Assembly: GCF_005844085.1 (NCBI RefSeq)
Contig: NZ_VCDI01000008.1
Span: forward strand, 1 to 64,000
From: Lichenicoccus roseus
Lineage (GTDB): Bacteria > Pseudomonadota > Alphaproteobacteria > Acetobacterales > Acetobacteraceae
DNA: 64,000 nucleotides
Direction of reading: 5' to 3'
Below the pieces are notes generated by a model. It was given only the letters and a program-made list of their open reading frames with translations, was not told the DNA's origin and did not search any database. Every line of letters starts with the position of its first letter. The stretch's first letter is position 1. This document shows positions 61,959 through 64,000 of the stretch, piece after piece. Position numbers and translations under genes: made by a program.

Positions 61959-62863
61959 GCCTCTCGCAGACTGTGCTCGTTCTTGCCCGCACAGCTCAGT
62001 ATGCTGGGACGTCCGGCCTGTTTGGCGGAGGCTTCTTTCTGGCTCGTCAGCATCCCGACCTGCCCACTATCGGCGAACGTCGTCTGCTCGTTTTTTGTGG
62101 GCTAATGTTAGTGGCTGCGACGATGGCCGCACTGGTTCTACAGGCGGCGGACATGGCTGGCGGTGCTGACCCAGCCATGATGGCGATGGTGATGACGTCA
62201 ACATCCTTTGGGCACGCTGCCGTCAGTCGTCTTATCGTCGTCGCTACGGCACTGCTCCTGCTCCTGAACCAGCCGAGCAGCCTTCGACTCTGGTTGGTGA
62301 CCGTTCTTGGTGCTGTGGCGACGACGAGCCTGGCCTGGGGCGGTCACGGCATGAGTGGCGACGGCACCGCCGGCCTCGTCCACTTCGCGGCCGATATCAT
62401 CCACCTGCTGGCTGCCGCCATCTGGATCGGGGCGCTCGGCATCCTCACGATGATGGTGATGGATCACCTCGCGAGGACCAGCGGCAGCCCTGCACGTCGC
62501 CTCGATCGGGCTTTGTCAGGCTTCTCGGGAGTGGGCACCGCGGCGGTCGCCCTTCTGATCCTCTCCGGCCTGATCAATAGCTGGTTCCTGGTCGGGCCGA
62601 ACCATCTTTGGGGCCTGTTCACGACGCTCTACGGGAGGCTCCTGCTGATTAAGCTCGCCTTGTTCATGGTGATGCTCGGCTTGGCCGCCTTGCACCGCTG
62701 GCGGCTGACGCCTCGGCTGCAAACTGCCGCACAGGGGGGCGCCGACATCCGGGACGGGGTGATAGAGATCCGGCGCAGCATTGCCCTGGAGACGGTCAGT
62801 GCGGTGCTGGTTTTGGGACTGGTGGCATGGTTCGGCACCCTGGCCCCGCCCGACGATGGCTGA
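61955..62863 (+). CDS. copD: CopD-like copper-resistance membrane protein
   Basis: The 302-residue protein has about eight membrane helices with GGHGMSGDGTAGLVHFAADIIHLLAAAIWIGAL, the CopD core with conserved histidines, and LYGRLLLIKLALFMVMLGLAALHRW. It works with CopC, probably bringing copper into the cytoplasm or to enzymes. The multicopper oxidase gene follows about 80 bases later. Confidence 0.92.
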   Translation: MSLSQTVLVLARTAQYAGTSGLFGGGFFLARQHPDLPTIGERRLLVFCGLMLVAATMAALVLQAADMAGGADPAMMAMVMTSTSFGHAAVSRLIVVATALLLLLNQPSSLRLWLVTVLGAVATTSLAWGGHGMSGDGTAGLVHFAADIIHLLAAAIWIGALGILTMMVMDHLARTSGSPARRLDRALSGFSGVGTAAVALLILSGLINSWFLVGPNHLWGLFTTLYGRLLLIKLALFMVMLGLAALHRWRLTPRLQTAAQGGADIRDGVIEIRRSIALETVSAVLVLGLVAWFGTLAPPDDG

Positions 62864-62946
62864 GCCGCCAAACGCCGCGATCCACGATGAATGCACGAGC
62901 TGTGACCCCGACCGCTGGGTCGTTCTTAACTTTGGACGATGGGACG

Positions 62947-64000
62947 ATGACCATGGACTTCCGATCCGCATCGAAGCACGGCGTGATGAGCCGCCGACGC
63001 TTCGTCCAGGGCTCCGTCCTCAGCGGGGCAGCCCTGGCAACGCTTGGCGGCAGAGCATGGGGGATGAAGGTTCCCGGCTCCGTAGAAGCGCTGTCCGGCA
63101 CCAGTTTCGACCTCGCGATCGGCAGCGTGCCGGTTAACCTGACCGGTCGTCCGGCCGTCGCGACTGGCGTAAACGGCTTGGTCCCTGGACCGATGCTGCG
63201 CTGGCGCCAGGGCGACACCGTCGTGTTGAATGTCAGAAACACGCTCGCAGTGCCGAGCTCGATCCACTGGCATGGCATCCGCTCTCCAGCCGACATGGAC
63301 GGGGTTCCAGCGCTGAGCTTCCGCGGCATCATGCCCGGCGAGACCTTTACCTACCGCATCCCGCTGCATCAAAGCGGCACCTACTGGTATCATAGTCACT
63401 CCGCTTTCCAAGAGCAGACCGGTCTGTATGGCGCGATCGTCGTGGAGCCGAAGGCCGGCTATGCGCAGCGTTTCGATCGTGATCACGTCGTGCTGCTGTC
63501 GGACTGGAGTGACAGCAGCCCGGAAGAGATCGTCAGCAATCTCAAGATGCAGAACGACTACTACAATTTCCATGAGCGCGACGCTGGCACTTTCCTTGCG
63601 GATGCTCGCCGTGAGGGGTTAGGCGCCACTATTGGTGACCGGCTGATGTGGGGCCGCATGCGCATGAGCGCCGCCGACATCGCCGACGTCACCGGCGCAA
63701 CTTACACCTACCTGTTTAACGGCGCGCCACCGAATACCAACTGGACTGGCCTGTTCCGGCTGGGCGAGCGGGTAAGGCTACGTTTCATCAACGGCTCGTC
63801 GATGAGCTTTTTCGACGTCCGCATACCCGGTCTGAAAATGACTGTGGTCGCCGCCGACGGCAACGACGTTGAGCCGGTGCCGATAGACGAGTTCCGCATC
63901 GGCGTTGCCGAGACCTATGACGTCATCGTGGAGCCGACCGCGGAGACGTATACCATCTTTGCCCAGAGCGAGGACCGCACCGGTTTCGCCCGTGGCACGC
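62947..64000 (+). CDS. copA: CopA-type multicopper oxidase (3' end outside the window)
   Basis: The frame is open from the ATG at 62947 (alternative 62953) to the end of the window. It starts with a Tat signal (SRRRFVQGSVLSGAAL). The first cupredoxin domain has the trinuclear copper motifs SIHWHGIR and TYWYHSHS, followed by FQEQTGLYGAIVVEP. A second domain follows with YLFNGAPPNTNWTG. This is the PcoA/CopA class that oxidises Cu(I) in the periplasm. The remaining domains and the HCHxxxH motif are outside the window. Confidence 0.93.
   Translation, partial: MTMDFRSASKHGVMSRRRFVQGSVLSGAALATLGGRAWGMKVPGSVEALSGTSFDLAIGSVPVNLTGRPAVATGVNGLVPGPMLRWRQGDTVVLNVRNTLAVPSSIHWHGIRSPADMDGVPALSFRGIMPGETFTYRIPLHQSGTYWYHSHSAFQEQTGLYGAIVVEPKAGYAQRFDRDHVVLLSDWSDSSPEEIVSNLKMQNDYYNFHERDAGTFLADARREGLGATIGDRLMWGRMRMSAADIADVTGATYTYLFNGAPPNTNWTGLFRLGERVRLRFINGSSMSFFDVRIPGLKMTVVAADGNDVEPVPIDEFRIGVAETYDVIVEPTAETYTIFAQSEDRTGFARGT

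Overview
The window is GC-rich, densely coded DNA of the kind found on plasmids or genomic islands of Alphaproteobacteria. Acetobacteraceae or another acidophilic or metal-tolerant Rhodospirillales relative is the best guess. This rests on the cyoABCD quinol oxidase, the many Acetobacteraceae-style proteins, IS66 and IS630 elements, and metal and sulfur cassettes lying between pseudogenes. The assignment is inference; there is no rRNA or tRNA gene to anchor it. No replication origin, CRISPR array or tRNA was seen.

Layout. 1-3.1 kb: the tail of an IS630-type transposase abutting a broken copper P-type ATPase, then a sulfite oxidase-like molybdoenzyme and a ClC channel, with a LysR regulator convergent to them. 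4.0-15.8 kb: a long minus-strand run that reads, in transcription order, small exported protein, TDT-type (sulfite/C4-acid) exporter, outer-membrane barrel protein, methyltransferase-DUF924 fusion, DsrE-like Tat protein, periplasmic binding protein, di-haem TsdB-like cytochrome, TsdA-like thiosulfate dehydrogenase, ba3-type oxidase subunits IIa/II/I, SCO copper chaperone and CtaG-like assembly factor, followed by a lipoprotein. Most junctions overlap by 1-10 bases. This looks like a thiosulfate-to-oxygen electron path. 16.0-18.3 kb: a fluoride riboswitch, a 22-codon leader ORF and a CrcB(FluC)-universal stress protein fusion, then a broken Usp gene. 18.6-22.6 kb: cyoABCD. 22.8-27.4 kb: SDR, GH15 and GMC oxidoreductase genes.

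27.4-34 kb: an HPP pseudogene, then a divergent sulfide module: TauE, two YeeE halves, a BigR-like ArsR repressor, 1-Cys peroxiredoxin and DUF442 phosphatase-like protein on one side; sulfide:quinone oxidoreductase and an ETHE1-like persulfide dioxygenase on the other. 33.9-36 kb: a decayed second copy of the Usp / sulfite oxidase / ClC set in which only ClC survives. 36-38 kb: an MFS transporter and a broken SulP permease. 38.4-42.9 kb: an arsenic operon (arsR, two unrelated arsC types, arsB, arsH) bracketed by a 49-bp inverted pair of hairpin-forming repeats. 43-49 kb: a flippase, IS66 debris, a frameshifted scpA and an intact IS66. 49-50.4 kb: fetAB. 50.5-59.1 kb: an RND/MFP/OMF efflux system with a YncE-like propeller and a divergent two-component system. 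60-64 kb: a CnrYXH-like ECF sigma/sensor/antisigma module divergent from copC, copD and a CopA-type multicopper oxidase that runs off the end.

Together the genes form a sulfur-oxidation and metal/anion-resistance island. Sulfide goes through SQR and the dioxygenase to sulfite. Sulfite can be exported (TauE, TDT) or oxidised by the sulfite oxidase. Thiosulfate is oxidised by TsdA. Electrons can leave through ba3 or bo3 oxidases. Arsenic, copper/nickel-type metals and fluoride each have their own cassette.
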